Source of the DNA: Alphaproteobacteria bacterium
GTDB taxonomy: Bacteria > Pseudomonadota > Alphaproteobacteria > ATCC43930 > CGMCC-115725
Length of the DNA: 64,000 bases
Assembly: GCA_030041335.1 (NCBI GenBank)
Contig: JASHOB010000057.1
Location: 1-64,000 of the forward strand
Reading direction: 5' to 3'
The position numbers and the translations under genes were made by a program. The notes below the pieces were generated by a model, which worked only from the letters and a program-made list of their open reading frames with translations, was not told the origin of the DNA and searched no databases. Shown one piece after another: positions 18,880 through 27,234 of this stretch (positions are counted from its first letter, which is position 1; each line of letters starts with the position of its first letter).

Positions 18880-19623
18880 TTGGCGCCGGCACGCATCACG
18901 GTCGCCTGTCTCGGTGCCAGCAGCACGGCAGGCAAAGGTCAGGCGTTCGATTGGATCGGCGAACTGCGCCGGCGGCCCGCCAATGCCCATATCCGCTTCG
19001 TCAATCTGGGTGTCGGCGGCGACTTCGCCGGCGACGCGCTGCGCCGCGTGCCGCAAGTGCTTGCCTGCAGTCCGGACCGAATCATTGTCTGGGTCGGCGG
19101 CAACGATGTGTTGGCGGCGCTGTCGCGCCATTTCTACCGCGCGGCGCGGCTGCTGCTGCGCAAGACCGTGCCGCGTCCGCCGTCGCCCGAGGCCTTCCGC
19201 GATGCCTTGCAGGCGACCGCCCGGGCGCTCGGATCCGGCACTGCGGCGCGGCTCGCGCTCTGTTCGCTGGCGCCGGTCGGCGAAGCGCCGAACGCCACCC
19301 TGCCCTTCCAAGCCGCGCTCAACCGTCGCGTCGCGGAATATTCCGGCATCGTCGCCGCGCTCGCCCGCGCCGAAGGTGTCGCCTACATTCCCATCTACGA
19401 GGCGCTCTCGGACGAAATCCGCAAAGCACCCGGCCAGGCCTTCACCGGTTTCCGCTTTTTGCCGTTCTATCGCGATGCCTTCCGAACCATGGTGCTGCGC
19501 CAGAGCGTCGACACGGTGGCGCGGCGCAACGGCTGGCGCTTCCATAGCGACGGGATGCATCTCAACAGCCGCGGCGGCATGATGGTCGCGGACCTCGTTC
19601 AGGAGTTCATCGATGGCGGATAA
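18880..19623 (+). CDS. SGNH/GDSL-type hydrolase
   Basis: The 247-residue protein shows all blocks of the SGNH fold: block I CLGASSTAGKG with the nucleophile Ser, block II around NLGVGGDFAG, block III VGGNDVL, and the catalytic SDGMHLNSRGG near the C terminus. It would be an esterase, thioesterase or lipase; no signal peptide is evident. The start appears to be TTG at 18880, 6 bases after the previous stop; no ATG fits before block I. It overlaps the next gene by 11 bases. Confidence 0.85.
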   Translation: MAPARITVACLGASSTAGKGQAFDWIGELRRRPANAHIRFVNLGVGGDFAGDALRRVPQVLACSPDRIIVWVGGNDVLAALSRHFYRAARLLLRKTVPRPPSPEAFRDALQATARALGSGTAARLALCSLAPVGEAPNATLPFQAALNRRVAEYSGIVAALARAEGVAYIPIYEALSDEIRKAPGQAFTGFRFLPFYRDAFRTMVLRQSVDTVARRNGWRFHSDGMHLNSRGGMMVADLVQEFIDGG

Positions 19624-20533
19624 GGCGACCGGCGAGCGATTGGGCTTCATCGGGCTTGGCGTGATGGGCACGCCGATGGCGGGGCACCTTGCCAAGGCGG
19701 GCTACCGCCTGACCGTGCACGACCTCAACCCCGACGCAGCGAAGCGTGTCGCTCAACCCTATAACAATGTCGCGGTCGCGCACTCGCCGAAAGAGGTCGG
19801 TGCCGCCTCGGACATCGTCATCACCATGCTGCCGTCGGGAAACGAAGTGCGCGCGGTGGCGCTTGGCGAGGATGGATTGCGGCATGGTCTTCGTCCCGGC
19901 AGCCTGCTGCTCGACACGTCGTCGGCGGAACCGTGGCACACAATGGAGGTCGCGACGCACCTCGCCGACGCCGGCATCGCCATGGTCGATGCCCCGGTTT
20001 CGGGCGCCGAGCCCGGTGCGAAGGCGGCGGAACTCGTTTTCATGGTTGGCGGCGCCGCGAACGACGTGGCGCGGGTGCTGCCGCTCTTCGCCGTCCTTGG
20101 TCAGAAGTATTTTCACCTCGGCCCGGTCGGATCGGGCCATACGATGAAGGCGATCAATAATTTCATTTCCGCGATCACCTTGATGGCGACGACGGAAGGG
20201 CTGATCGCCGGCACCAAGAGCGGCCTCGATCCCGTTGCCATGAACGACGTTATCGATGCCTCTACCGCCGGGTCATGGATCAGCCGTACGCAATTCCGCC
20301 AGCGCATCTTCAATCGCCGCTACGACGATGCATTCAAGCTGGCCTTGATGATGAAGGACATCAACATCGCCGGCCGCATTATCGCGGCTGCCGAACTCGA
20401 GCTGCCGCTCGCGGCCGCGGCGCAACGACTCTGGGCCGAGATTCAGGCGCACCAGCCCGCTGCTGCCAGTCTCAGCGAGCTGGTGCGGGCGCTCGAAATC
20501 CGCACCGGCGTGGAATTGAAGCCGCGGGAATAG
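19613..20533 (+). CDS. 3-hydroxyisobutyrate dehydrogenase-family oxidoreductase
   Basis: This 306-residue beta-hydroxyacid dehydrogenase has the Rossmann motif GFIGLGVMGTPMA (11-23), the substrate loop DAPVSGAEPGA (126-136) and the catalytic lysine K179 in GSGHTMKAINNF. Relatives reduce tartronate semialdehyde or oxidise hydroxyisobutyrate and similar short hydroxyacids; the exact acid is unknown. Its start lies within the end of the SGNH gene, indicating coupling. It may process a small acid released by the catabolic pathway here (inference). Confidence 0.88.
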   Translation: MADKATGERLGFIGLGVMGTPMAGHLAKAGYRLTVHDLNPDAAKRVAQPYNNVAVAHSPKEVGAASDIVITMLPSGNEVRAVALGEDGLRHGLRPGSLLLDTSSAEPWHTMEVATHLADAGIAMVDAPVSGAEPGAKAAELVFMVGGAANDVARVLPLFAVLGQKYFHLGPVGSGHTMKAINNFISAITLMATTEGLIAGTKSGLDPVAMNDVIDASTAGSWISRTQFRQRIFNRRYDDAFKLALMMKDINIAGRIIAAAELELPLAAAAQRLWAEIQAHQPAAASLSELVRALEIRTGVELKPRE

Positions 20534-20539
20534 CTGCGC

Positions 20540-20775
20540 CGCCGCGTCCGCGAGCGTCGGGTAATCCGTGTCGCCCCTTGGGCCCCTCGGCGTCGAAGCG
20601 CGCAGCTCCACGGATTGAGCGGCGCCTTCAACGCGAAGCGGCGTGGCAGATCGGGATGGGCGCGGAACAGCTTGCCGAATGCCACGGCGTCCGCCTCGCC
20701 GACGGCCGGCACGGCCTCGACGCTCGCCGATCGGAGCCTTCATTCGCGACACATGCCGCCTTGAGCTCTGGACCG
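20540..20775 (-). pseudogene. Remnant of an Old Yellow Enzyme (NADH:flavin oxidoreductase) C terminus
   Basis: Minus-strand translation in shifted frames gives the last part of an OYE/NemA-type protein. One frame reads VANEGSD, the next frame reads EADAVAFGKLFRAHPDL and APLNP, and after another shift GDTDYPTLAD. In the known family these are contiguous (active-site-side glycine strand, ADAVAFGK/RxFIANPDL, then the terminal TDYPTL). The pieces are in order but broken by at least two frameshifts, and the N-terminal barrel is missing. The adjoining binding-protein gene starts right after it, so the rest was probably deleted. Confidence 0.75.
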
Positions 20776-20851
20776 AGGCGCGGTTCCGCTACCTTCTCGC
20801 GGGCGCAGCGAAAGGCGAGGCGGCGCGCTCGATTGCAACGAGAGGAGATCG

Positions 20852-22363
20852 TCACGGGGCAAGCGACACCCTGTCGAGCGTCAGCACGGCATTGCGGTGC
20901 TGCATCGGCGCGTAGGCGAATTTCGCGTTCATGGCGTATTCCGAGACCGAGTCCCAGATCGGAATGTTGACGGCTTCGTCGTGAACGATGCGAATCGCCT
21001 GGCGAACCAGCGCCGCGCGACCGTCGCTGTCGAAAGTGCCCAGCATTTTATGGATCACCGCGTCGAGCTCGGGGTTGCGGTAATTGCTGACCGCGCCGGT
21101 CGACAAATACATCAGCCCCACGGACTCGGTCGGATCCATGCCGGTATTGGTGATCGGCATCGCCATCACCCCGGCATAAACCTGATGCGTGTCCACGGCA
21201 CTCCGCCGCAGCATCGCCATCACCTTGGTCGGATCGAGGCCCTCGGGCTGGGCGGCGACGCCGACATTCCTCAGATAGAGTGCCACCGCCTCCGCCGTCT
21301 CGCGTATGCCGTAGAAGGTGCCGGCCCAGTAGTAGAGCGGCATGGTGAAGCCCCGAGGATAACCGGCTTCGGCCAACAACCGCTTCGCCAAAGCCGGGTC
21401 GTAGCGATATGGCGGCAGGTCCGGATCGTAGCCGAACTCGCCCGGGGCAAGGTAGGCATAGCGTTTGGGAATCCCCTGCAAGAGCCCCTTGACGATGGCA
21501 TCGCCGTCAATGGCGTGCGCGATTGCCAACCGCACGCGCTTGTCATGCCATGGCGAATCCGGATTGTTCAGTTGGAACTGGACGGCGCAGACCGGCCACG
21601 ATTCGGCGCCGACGACGCGGTACCCGTGAGTCTGCAGGTCCGCGATCGCAGGATAGGGCGTGTCCGTAATGAGGTCGACTTCGCCCGCTTTCAGCTTGGC
21701 AATGCGCGTCTCCTCGTCCTTGACGAAAAGGATCCGTGCCGTGCGCACCGCCGGCTTCTTGCCGTAATAGGTTTCGGAGGCGGCGAGGTCGACATATTGC
21801 GCCGGCCTGTAGGCGACAAATTTGTAGGGACCGATGCCATTCGGGTGAGCGGTGAATACGGCCTCGCCGACGCGAGCCAGATACGGTTTCGATTGGAGCT
21901 CGACGATCGCCGAATGGAAGAACCCGAAATAGGGGGTGTTGAAGGTGAAGCGCACGGTGTAGCGGTCAAGTGCCTCGACCCGGTCCACGAGCTTCGCGTC
22001 GCGACGGTACATCGGCGAGTGCGCCGCGATGCGGTTGAAGCTGAACACGACGTCATCGGCCGTGAGCTCGTCGCCCGACTGGAATTTGATGCCCGGTCTG
22101 ATGCGGAAGGTGATCGTGCGCCAGTCCGGTGCGATCGTCCAATCGGCCACCGATTTGGCCGGGCGGTTGTCGGCATCCATGCGCCACAGCTGTTCGTAGA
22201 TGTTTTGCAGTACGACATAGGAGCCGCCGGGGTCCTTGGTCGAGGTGATGTCGAGCGTGTCGGGCTCGCTCGGCGTCGCCGCCGTGAAATGTGCGATCTC
22301 CGCGGCGCTGGCCGGAGCCGCGGCCAGCAACATGAGGGCGGCGAATAGGAACCGAAGGCGCAT
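20852..22363 (-). CDS. Orphan dipeptide/nickel-type ABC substrate-binding protein (SBP_bac_5)
   Basis: The 503-residue periplasmic protein has a Sec signal (residues 1-20, ending ASA-A). The mature part is of the DppA/OppA class: SEPDTLDITSTKDPGG near the N terminus, then ADDVVFSFNRIAAHSP, LVDRVEALDRYTVRFTF and PNGIGPYKFVAY. Members bind peptides, but also opines, heme, nickel and many small aromatics or sugars. No permease or ATPase is encoded anywhere nearby. It starts 2 bases after the upstream amidohydrolase and ends a four-gene catabolic unit, so it probably captures that unit's substrate. Confidence 0.88.
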   Translation of the reverse strand: MRLRFLFAALMLLAAAPASAAEIAHFTAATPSEPDTLDITSTKDPGGSYVVLQNIYEQLWRMDADNRPAKSVADWTIAPDWRTITFRIRPGIKFQSGDELTADDVVFSFNRIAAHSPMYRRDAKLVDRVEALDRYTVRFTFNTPYFGFFHSAIVELQSKPYLARVGEAVFTAHPNGIGPYKFVAYRPAQYVDLAASETYYGKKPAVRTARILFVKDEETRIAKLKAGEVDLITDTPYPAIADLQTHGYRVVGAESWPVCAVQFQLNNPDSPWHDKRVRLAIAHAIDGDAIVKGLLQGIPKRYAYLAPGEFGYDPDLPPYRYDPALAKRLLAEAGYPRGFTMPLYYWAGTFYGIRETAEAVALYLRNVGVAAQPEGLDPTKVMAMLRRSAVDTHQVYAGVMAMPITNTGMDPTESVGLMYLSTGAVSNYRNPELDAVIHKMLGTFDSDGRAALVRQAIRIVHDEAVNIPIWDSVSEYAMNAKFAYAPMQHRNAVLTLDRVSLAP

Positions 22364-22365
22364 CG

Positions 22366-23523
22366 CTAAACGTCGAGCTGATAGAGCTTCGCGGCGTTGT
22401 CATGGGTGATTTTCTTGCGCAGCGCCGGCGATAATTTGCCCATTTGCCGTTCGATCGCGCCGTTGCTGTCGGGCCAGACGCTGTCCGGATGCGGATAGTC
22501 CGACCCCCACATCAGGTTGTCGGCGCCGTAAAACTCGACCAGCGCCATCGCCGCGTGATCCTCCTGAAAGGTCGGATAGATCTGGCGGCGGAATATGTCG
22601 GACGGCTTTTCCCGCAGCGGAATGCCGCCCTTATCGGCCCAGTAATCCTTGGCTTCCCACAGGCGCCAGTGCCGATAGTCGAGTTCCTCGACCACCCAGG
22701 GCAGCCAGCCGGTGCCGCACTCCGCCAGCACGATGCGGATCTTGGGATGGCGCTCGAGGATGCCCCAGGCGAACAGATCGACGAACGGGTCGAGGAACGC
22801 GCCGACGAAATTCTTGGTGATGGAAAAGGTGCCGGCATAGGTACCCACGGCCGGGTCGGGACGCGGCGGCCGGCCGGCAAACGCGGCGACATGAAACGAC
22901 AGGATCATGCCGGTCTCTTCGAGCGCGTTCCAGAACGGCTCCCACGCGGGATCGGAGATGCGCGGCTCGGCGCCGTTGAGCTGGAGATTGGCCTGCTTGA
23001 AACTGCCGGTCTGGGCGAGGCGCCATAATTCCCTGGTCGCCGATTCCGGACCCCAGGGCAACATCGGCACGCCGAGGAAGCGCTGCGGCGCCGGCGCCGA
23101 CGCGATGAATGCGGCGAGCCAATCATTGTAGGCGCGGTGACAAGCGTCGCGGAATTCGGCGTCGTCGGCCAGAATCGAGGTGATCGGGCCAAACAGCGAC
23201 TGGATGTAGACGCCGTCGCGGTCCATGTCCTCGAGGCGGAGCTTGAGGTTGCCCGGCCGCATTTCGCTGTTGTCCCAATGGCCGCCGCGATTAAGCGCGG
23301 TCAGGTAGGGCGGCGGTGCGTCCGAGGGCGGCGGCTTGATGCCGTGCCAGCCGCCCCACAATTTGCCGTCGCTGATCCAGTGGCCGCGGCCGTCCCGCTC
23401 CTCGATATGGGGCGCGCGCTCCGCATATTTCGCGGGTAGCCGCGCGGTCCAGACATCGCGCGGCAAATAGCCGAGATCGAGGTGGTCGTCACAGGAGATG
23501 AGTCGATAACCGTCGCCGTCCAT
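22366..23523 (-). CDS. Amidohydrolase-family enzyme (ACMSD/decarboxylase-like)
   Basis: The 385-residue TIM-barrel protein is of the amidohydrolase-2 family, which includes aminocarboxymuconate-semialdehyde, 5-carboxyvanillate and gamma-resorcylate decarboxylases and some hydrolases. The N-terminal metal motif is unusual: SCDDHLDLGY instead of DxHxH. Later elements are LSFHVAAF (His), VLAECGTGWLPW (Glu where many have His) and WGSDYPHPDS (catalytic Asp). A single divalent metal is likely. It follows the Rieske gene in the unit and could decarboxylate or hydrolyse its product. Confidence 0.85.
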   Translation of the reverse strand: MDGDGYRLISCDDHLDLGYLPRDVWTARLPAKYAERAPHIEERDGRGHWISDGKLWGGWHGIKPPPSDAPPPYLTALNRGGHWDNSEMRPGNLKLRLEDMDRDGVYIQSLFGPITSILADDAEFRDACHRAYNDWLAAFIASAPAPQRFLGVPMLPWGPESATRELWRLAQTGSFKQANLQLNGAEPRISDPAWEPFWNALEETGMILSFHVAAFAGRPPRPDPAVGTYAGTFSITKNFVGAFLDPFVDLFAWGILERHPKIRIVLAECGTGWLPWVVEELDYRHWRLWEAKDYWADKGGIPLREKPSDIFRRQIYPTFQEDHAAMALVEFYGADNLMWGSDYPHPDSVWPDSNGAIERQMGKLSPALRKKITHDNAAKLYQLDV

Positions 23524-23537
23524 TTTTCGTCCTCTTG

Positions 23538-24809
23538 CTATTGGGCAGGCGTGAGCTCGGGCGCCCTGGCGGGCGGCGGCTCGACCGTCACCTCGACGCG
23601 CATCTCGGCCAAGGCATCGGGCGCGCCGTCGCGCTCGACGAACTGCGGATCGCGGCCCTCGGCGACATCGCGCACCGCCTGCAGCAACAGCCGACGCATC
23701 AGCATCAGTGGCCGGTCGGTGGTGCCAAGATGCTCCTGGCTGCGATCGATGATCGCGCCCGCCCCCTGCACTTCGGTCACGAGCTTGTCATGGTCGAAGA
23801 AGTTGCGGCCGACGCCGGCAAAGCTTTGGCGCCGCATTTCCTCGCGATCCTGCAGATGATGATTGGCCCGGGTGCGTCGAGAGTAAAACGTCTTCTGCTC
23901 GCCGAACAGTTTGTCGGTGATAAAGCGCTTGTCGAGCGCCCGCTCGCGGTTGAAGAGCACCGTGTACTTCCAGTGCGAATTGTCGTCGATCGGGACATGC
24001 CAGTGCAATTGATAGCCGGAATTCTCGTGCGGTGGCGGACCGGCAGCGGGATCGAACATGGGCACGCCGCCAAAGGATCCGCAATTCGGCATGACATGGT
24101 TGGTGACGCGCACATAGCGGCCGCCACCGGTGAGGGTGCGCACCGTCCTGATGCGCATGCCGTAGCGAGTCTCCTCGGGCTCAATGTCTGGTGCGACATC
24201 GTCCACTACCAGCGCGTTGCCGCCGGGGTCGAGCGCCGCTGCCGCCGACATGAAGCGATGCAGAAAGGAGAGATGCTGCGGGTCGACATTCCCCTCATGA
24301 CCCTGCAGCCAGTTGCACTCGTGATAGAGCTTTCCGGCCCACACGCCGGCGGCATGCCGCGGGTCGAAAAATTCGAATTGCGGCCGTCGCGGCGGCGGAC
24401 CCTCGCCGAGATAGGCGAAGATCAGCCCCGCCGCCTCGAAGCACGGATAGGCTGGATGACGAATCCGATCTTTGAAGCCGGCATGGCCGCGCTCGCCCGG
24501 CTGCTCGAGGCAGCGGCCGTCCCCGGACAACAGCCAACCATGATAGATGCAGCGCAGGCCGCCACCCTCGACGCGACCATAGGACAGATCGACAAGGCGA
24601 TGCGGACAATAGCGACCGATCAGATGCGGCGCGCCGGCGGCATCGCGGAACAGCACCAGATCCTCGCTCAAAACCCGTACCGCCAGGGGCACGTCGGAGA
24701 GCAGCTCGCCGACCAAGGCCACCGGTTGCCAATAGGCGCGCATCATCCTGCCGCCCGGCGTGGCGGGGCCGGTCTCAGTCAAAAGGTCGTTGTCACTCTT
24801 GCTTAGCAT
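23538..24809 (-). CDS. Rieske non-heme iron oxygenase, catalytic subunit
   Basis: The 423-residue protein resembles phthalate 4,5-dioxygenase/vanillate O-demethylase-type oxygenases. Rieske [2Fe-2S] ligands are C68 and H70 (YCPHR) and C87 and H90 (CIYHGW). The mononuclear iron site includes D176, H179 and H184 in NVDPQHLSFLH. These enzymes hydroxylate rings or remove O-methyl groups, using electrons from a separate ferredoxin reductase; none is encoded here. Start ATG 24809 has an AGGA site. It lies 17 bases after one amidohydrolase and 14 bases before another. Confidence 0.9.
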   Translation of the reverse strand: MLSKSDNDLLTETGPATPGGRMMRAYWQPVALVGELLSDVPLAVRVLSEDLVLFRDAAGAPHLIGRYCPHRLVDLSYGRVEGGGLRCIYHGWLLSGDGRCLEQPGERGHAGFKDRIRHPAYPCFEAAGLIFAYLGEGPPPRRPQFEFFDPRHAAGVWAGKLYHECNWLQGHEGNVDPQHLSFLHRFMSAAAALDPGGNALVVDDVAPDIEPEETRYGMRIRTVRTLTGGGRYVRVTNHVMPNCGSFGGVPMFDPAAGPPPHENSGYQLHWHVPIDDNSHWKYTVLFNRERALDKRFITDKLFGEQKTFYSRRTRANHHLQDREEMRRQSFAGVGRNFFDHDKLVTEVQGAGAIIDRSQEHLGTTDRPLMLMRRLLLQAVRDVAEGRDPQFVERDGAPDALAEMRVEVTVEPPPARAPELTPAQ

Positions 24810-24826
24810 CGTCGCCGTCCTTTGCC

Positions 24827-25927
24827 TCACGCCAACCCTGCCCTGCCTTTGAGCAAGGGAAAAACGCGCAGCGGGTTATCATGAACGATCGCTTTCTTGT
24901 CTCGTTCGGTGAGAAAATCGAATCGGTCAATCAGCGCCAGCACATCATCCGAGGCTTTGCCGGTGTCGGGATTGCGGATCGCGGTGCCGGAGCCCGGCGC
25001 TTCGGTGCCGAACACCATGCGGCGCGGACCGTTCTGGCGGATCGCGGCGCCAAGGAACCACGGATCGTAGGCGCAAGTGTCGAAGAACAGGTTGTCGCTC
25101 CAATCGGGCCTCGCTGCCGTGTGCGTCGCCGCCGCCGCGATCAGCGTGCCGACCTGGCCACCCCCCTGTTCGCCCGACGGCCCGATCACCGCGGCCTTCG
25201 GGTCGGTGGCGTCGATGACATCGCCCATCGCAAGGAGGCGGCGCAAAGCGCCGCCGCAATGGCACACGACGATGCGTAGCCTGGGAAAGCGCTTGAACAC
25301 GTCGCTTTGCTCATAGAGCAGCGTCGCCAGCGCCTCCTCCGTCAGGTTGTTGTACTGGTAGGAATGGGGGATGCGCTCGACGCGCGGGTCGCGGGTAATC
25401 GAGGGATGGATTACGAGGGTGGCGTTCAGCCTCTCCGCTGCCTCGTAGAGCGGAAACCAGGCCGGACCGTCGACCCCGGGCGCCTGCCGGTCGCCGCCTG
25501 GATCGGGGTTGAGGATGGCGCCGACAAATCCCAACTCGGCCACCCCCCGGGTCAGCTCGTCAATGCAAGCCCTGATATTGAGCGCCGGCGACTGGGGTAG
25601 CTGTGCCACGCCGGCAAAGCGGTTGGGGTAGAGCCGGCACTGGTCGGCGATGACGTCGTTGGTTGTGCGGCTCCAGGCCTCTACCAGGAAGGGCCGCTCC
25701 CAATGCAGCATCGCCACGGGGCGTGGCGAGATCAGCTGCACATCGATATTGCGCTCGTCCATGATGCGCAGATGCCGATCGAGCGCCTGCTTCATCGCCG
25801 CCTCGGGAATGGCGAGGGCGCTGTCCCCGGGCGTGCGCAATGCCACCAGGTTCATGGCATGGGCTCGAAAATGTGGCGGCGTCGACAGATGGCCGTGCAC
25901 ATCGATGACCGAAACCCCTTGGTACAT
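24827..25927 (-). CDS. Amidohydrolase-family enzyme (ACMSD-like)
   Basis: The 366-residue protein carries the canonical N-terminal motif VIDVHGHL (HxH pair), then VIHPS, VVCHCGGALRR and, where most have GSDxP, the variant FGTEAPGSGT. This places it among ACMSD-type decarboxylases/hydrolases with one Zn or Mn. The ATG at 25927 (MYQGVSV) sits close to an AAGGAGG and an earlier GGAGGGAG; an ATG at 25957 is possible. It is the first gene of the unit amidohydrolase-Rieske-amidohydrolase-binding protein. Confidence 0.87.
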   Translation of the reverse strand: MYQGVSVIDVHGHLSTPPHFRAHAMNLVALRTPGDSALAIPEAAMKQALDRHLRIMDERNIDVQLISPRPVAMLHWERPFLVEAWSRTTNDVIADQCRLYPNRFAGVAQLPQSPALNIRACIDELTRGVAELGFVGAILNPDPGGDRQAPGVDGPAWFPLYEAAERLNATLVIHPSITRDPRVERIPHSYQYNNLTEEALATLLYEQSDVFKRFPRLRIVVCHCGGALRRLLAMGDVIDATDPKAAVIGPSGEQGGGQVGTLIAAAATHTAARPDWSDNLFFDTCAYDPWFLGAAIRQNGPRRMVFGTEAPGSGTAIRNPDTGKASDDVLALIDRFDFLTERDKKAIVHDNPLRVFPLLKGRAGLA

Positions 25928-26159
25928 GCCTCCTTGCTCCCTCCATTGAGGCGTCATTGTTTTGCGCCAGTACATCGACGCGGCCGCACAGCGTCAAGCG
26001 CGACGACATTTAAGCCGCAACCGCACGGCCCGGCCGAGCGTCGGCAACGGGGCGAAAGCGCCTTTGCCCCGGCGCGGCAATCCCCAGAACAGCGGCAGCG
26101 GAAAAACCGCGGGGCCGCCCTATCTAAAGCAGGGCTCAACCTTCGGAGCGCAAGGGCGC

Positions 26160-26579
26160 ATGCGCCAGGCGACGCACATCCTGACGATCGTGACGAAAGG
26201 GCGCGGCTTTGTCGACATCACCGACAGGATCGGTTCTTTCCTGACCGAAACCGGCATCAAAACCGGCATCCTGACCGTGTTTTGCCGGCATACATCGGCA
26301 TCCCTACTGATCCAGGAGAATGCCGATCCGGCCGTTCTCGCCGACCTCCAAGCCTGGTTGGAACGTGCGGCGCCCGAGGAACGCGACCGCTACCGCCACG
26401 AGGCCGAAGGACCCGACGACATGCCGAGCCATATCCGCGCGGCCTTGACGGCAACCTCGCTTGCGATTCCGGTGCTTGGCGGCGGCGTTGCCCTCGGCAC
26501 CTGGCAGGGCGTCTATCTCGTCGAACACCGCCGCAACCCGCATCGCCGCGAGGTCGTGCTGCATCTCATCGGCGACTAG
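26160..26579 (+). CDS. YjbQ/UPF0047-family protein
   Basis: The 139-residue protein matches the YjbQ family (secondary thiamine-phosphate synthase-like fold). It has FCRHTSASLLIQENAD with the conserved His, a DMPSHIRAALT loop, and LGTWQGVYLVEHR followed by a C-terminal beta strand. E. coli YjbQ has weak thiamine-phosphate synthase activity in vitro; its true role is unclear. I start at ATG 26160 because the in-frame upstream part is not protein-like. It is divergent from the amidohydrolase unit and convergent with the next small gene. Confidence 0.9.
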   Translation: MRQATHILTIVTKGRGFVDITDRIGSFLTETGIKTGILTVFCRHTSASLLIQENADPAVLADLQAWLERAAPEERDRYRHEAEGPDDMPSHIRAALTATSLAIPVLGGGVALGTWQGVYLVEHRRNPHRREVVLHLIGD

Positions 26580-26582
26580 CCG

Positions 26583-26840
26583 TTAAGGACAAATCGACAT
26601 TTGCGGCGGTCCGACGCGGACACGGCCACGATCGTCGTCGCTCATTTCCTCAAGCAGCCCGTGATCGCCGCCGCAGGCATGTTCGTCGTAGGTTTCGTCG
26701 CCCGGTTTGGGTGCACCGGGCAGGAATGCCGGGCCGGTCGCAACACGATTGCTCGCTTCCCGCGCTGTCGGCGGGGACGCCGCGCAGGCGGCAACCGCCA
26801 GCGCCGCGGCAAGACCGGCACCGATCACGCGCCCGGTCAT
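26583..26840 (-). CDS. Small putative lipoprotein (85 residues)
   Basis: Starting at ATG 26840, the first 19 residues form a lipoprotein signal with a LAVAAC lipobox (Cys19). The mature part, about 66 residues, is Pro/Gly- and Asp/Glu-rich, with a CGGDHGLLEEMSDDDRGR stretch and a final Cys. No family is recognised. It ends 3 bases from the YjbQ stop (convergent). The ribosome site is weak (GCGGG-like region), so confidence is moderate. Likely an outer-membrane-anchored small protein of unknown role. Confidence 0.45.
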   Translation of the reverse strand: MTGRVIGAGLAAALAVAACAASPPTAREASNRVATGPAFLPGAPKPGDETYDEHACGGDHGLLEEMSDDDRGRVRVGPPQMSICP

Positions 26841-27234
26841 GGCGGGATCGACACGGGTGCCGTGCCGTGGCCCGATCCGCAGAGACCGAGTCAAGTCAGT
26901 GGCCGCTCCCATGCCGCGACGCGCGCGCCCCTCTGGCGCGGGCGGCGACAGCCGCTTCAACGCCGCGCGCACGACAGCATGGTGGAGGCCGCAACGATCG
27001 TGCAATCGCCAGCCGCATGGGGCGAGGTTATGCCGCCCATGGCCGGCAGACGATTAAAAAGCGATTGAAACTATTGACTTTGCCCGTCCGCGGTCGGCGA
27101 CAAATCAGTGCCGGGTCCCCGGCGTCCTGATGGCCAAGCCGCCTGCTCAGATCGCAATTCTCTTTCGCCCGGAAATCACCACATAATCGCCAAGCCGTTC
27201 TGATGCATTGACGCGTCCCACGAAGGATGGCGGG
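26841..27234. other. Divergent intergenic region
   Basis: It separates the small lipoprotein (minus) from the large oxidoreductase (plus). The right half has an AT-richer stretch (27050-27085) with TTGAAA and TTGACT hexamers that may belong to the oxidoreductase promoter, but no matching -10 was clear. No convincing ORF or RNA gene. Confidence 0.35.

Noticed and set aside
17503-19695. A 730-codon minus-strand open frame
   Set aside because: It is antisense to the flavoenzyme and SGNH genes, with His/Gly/Arg-rich composition typical of shadow frames.
20897-22348. 483-codon plus-strand frame
   Set aside because: It is the complement of the dipeptide-type binding-protein gene, whose signal peptide and family motifs are clear.
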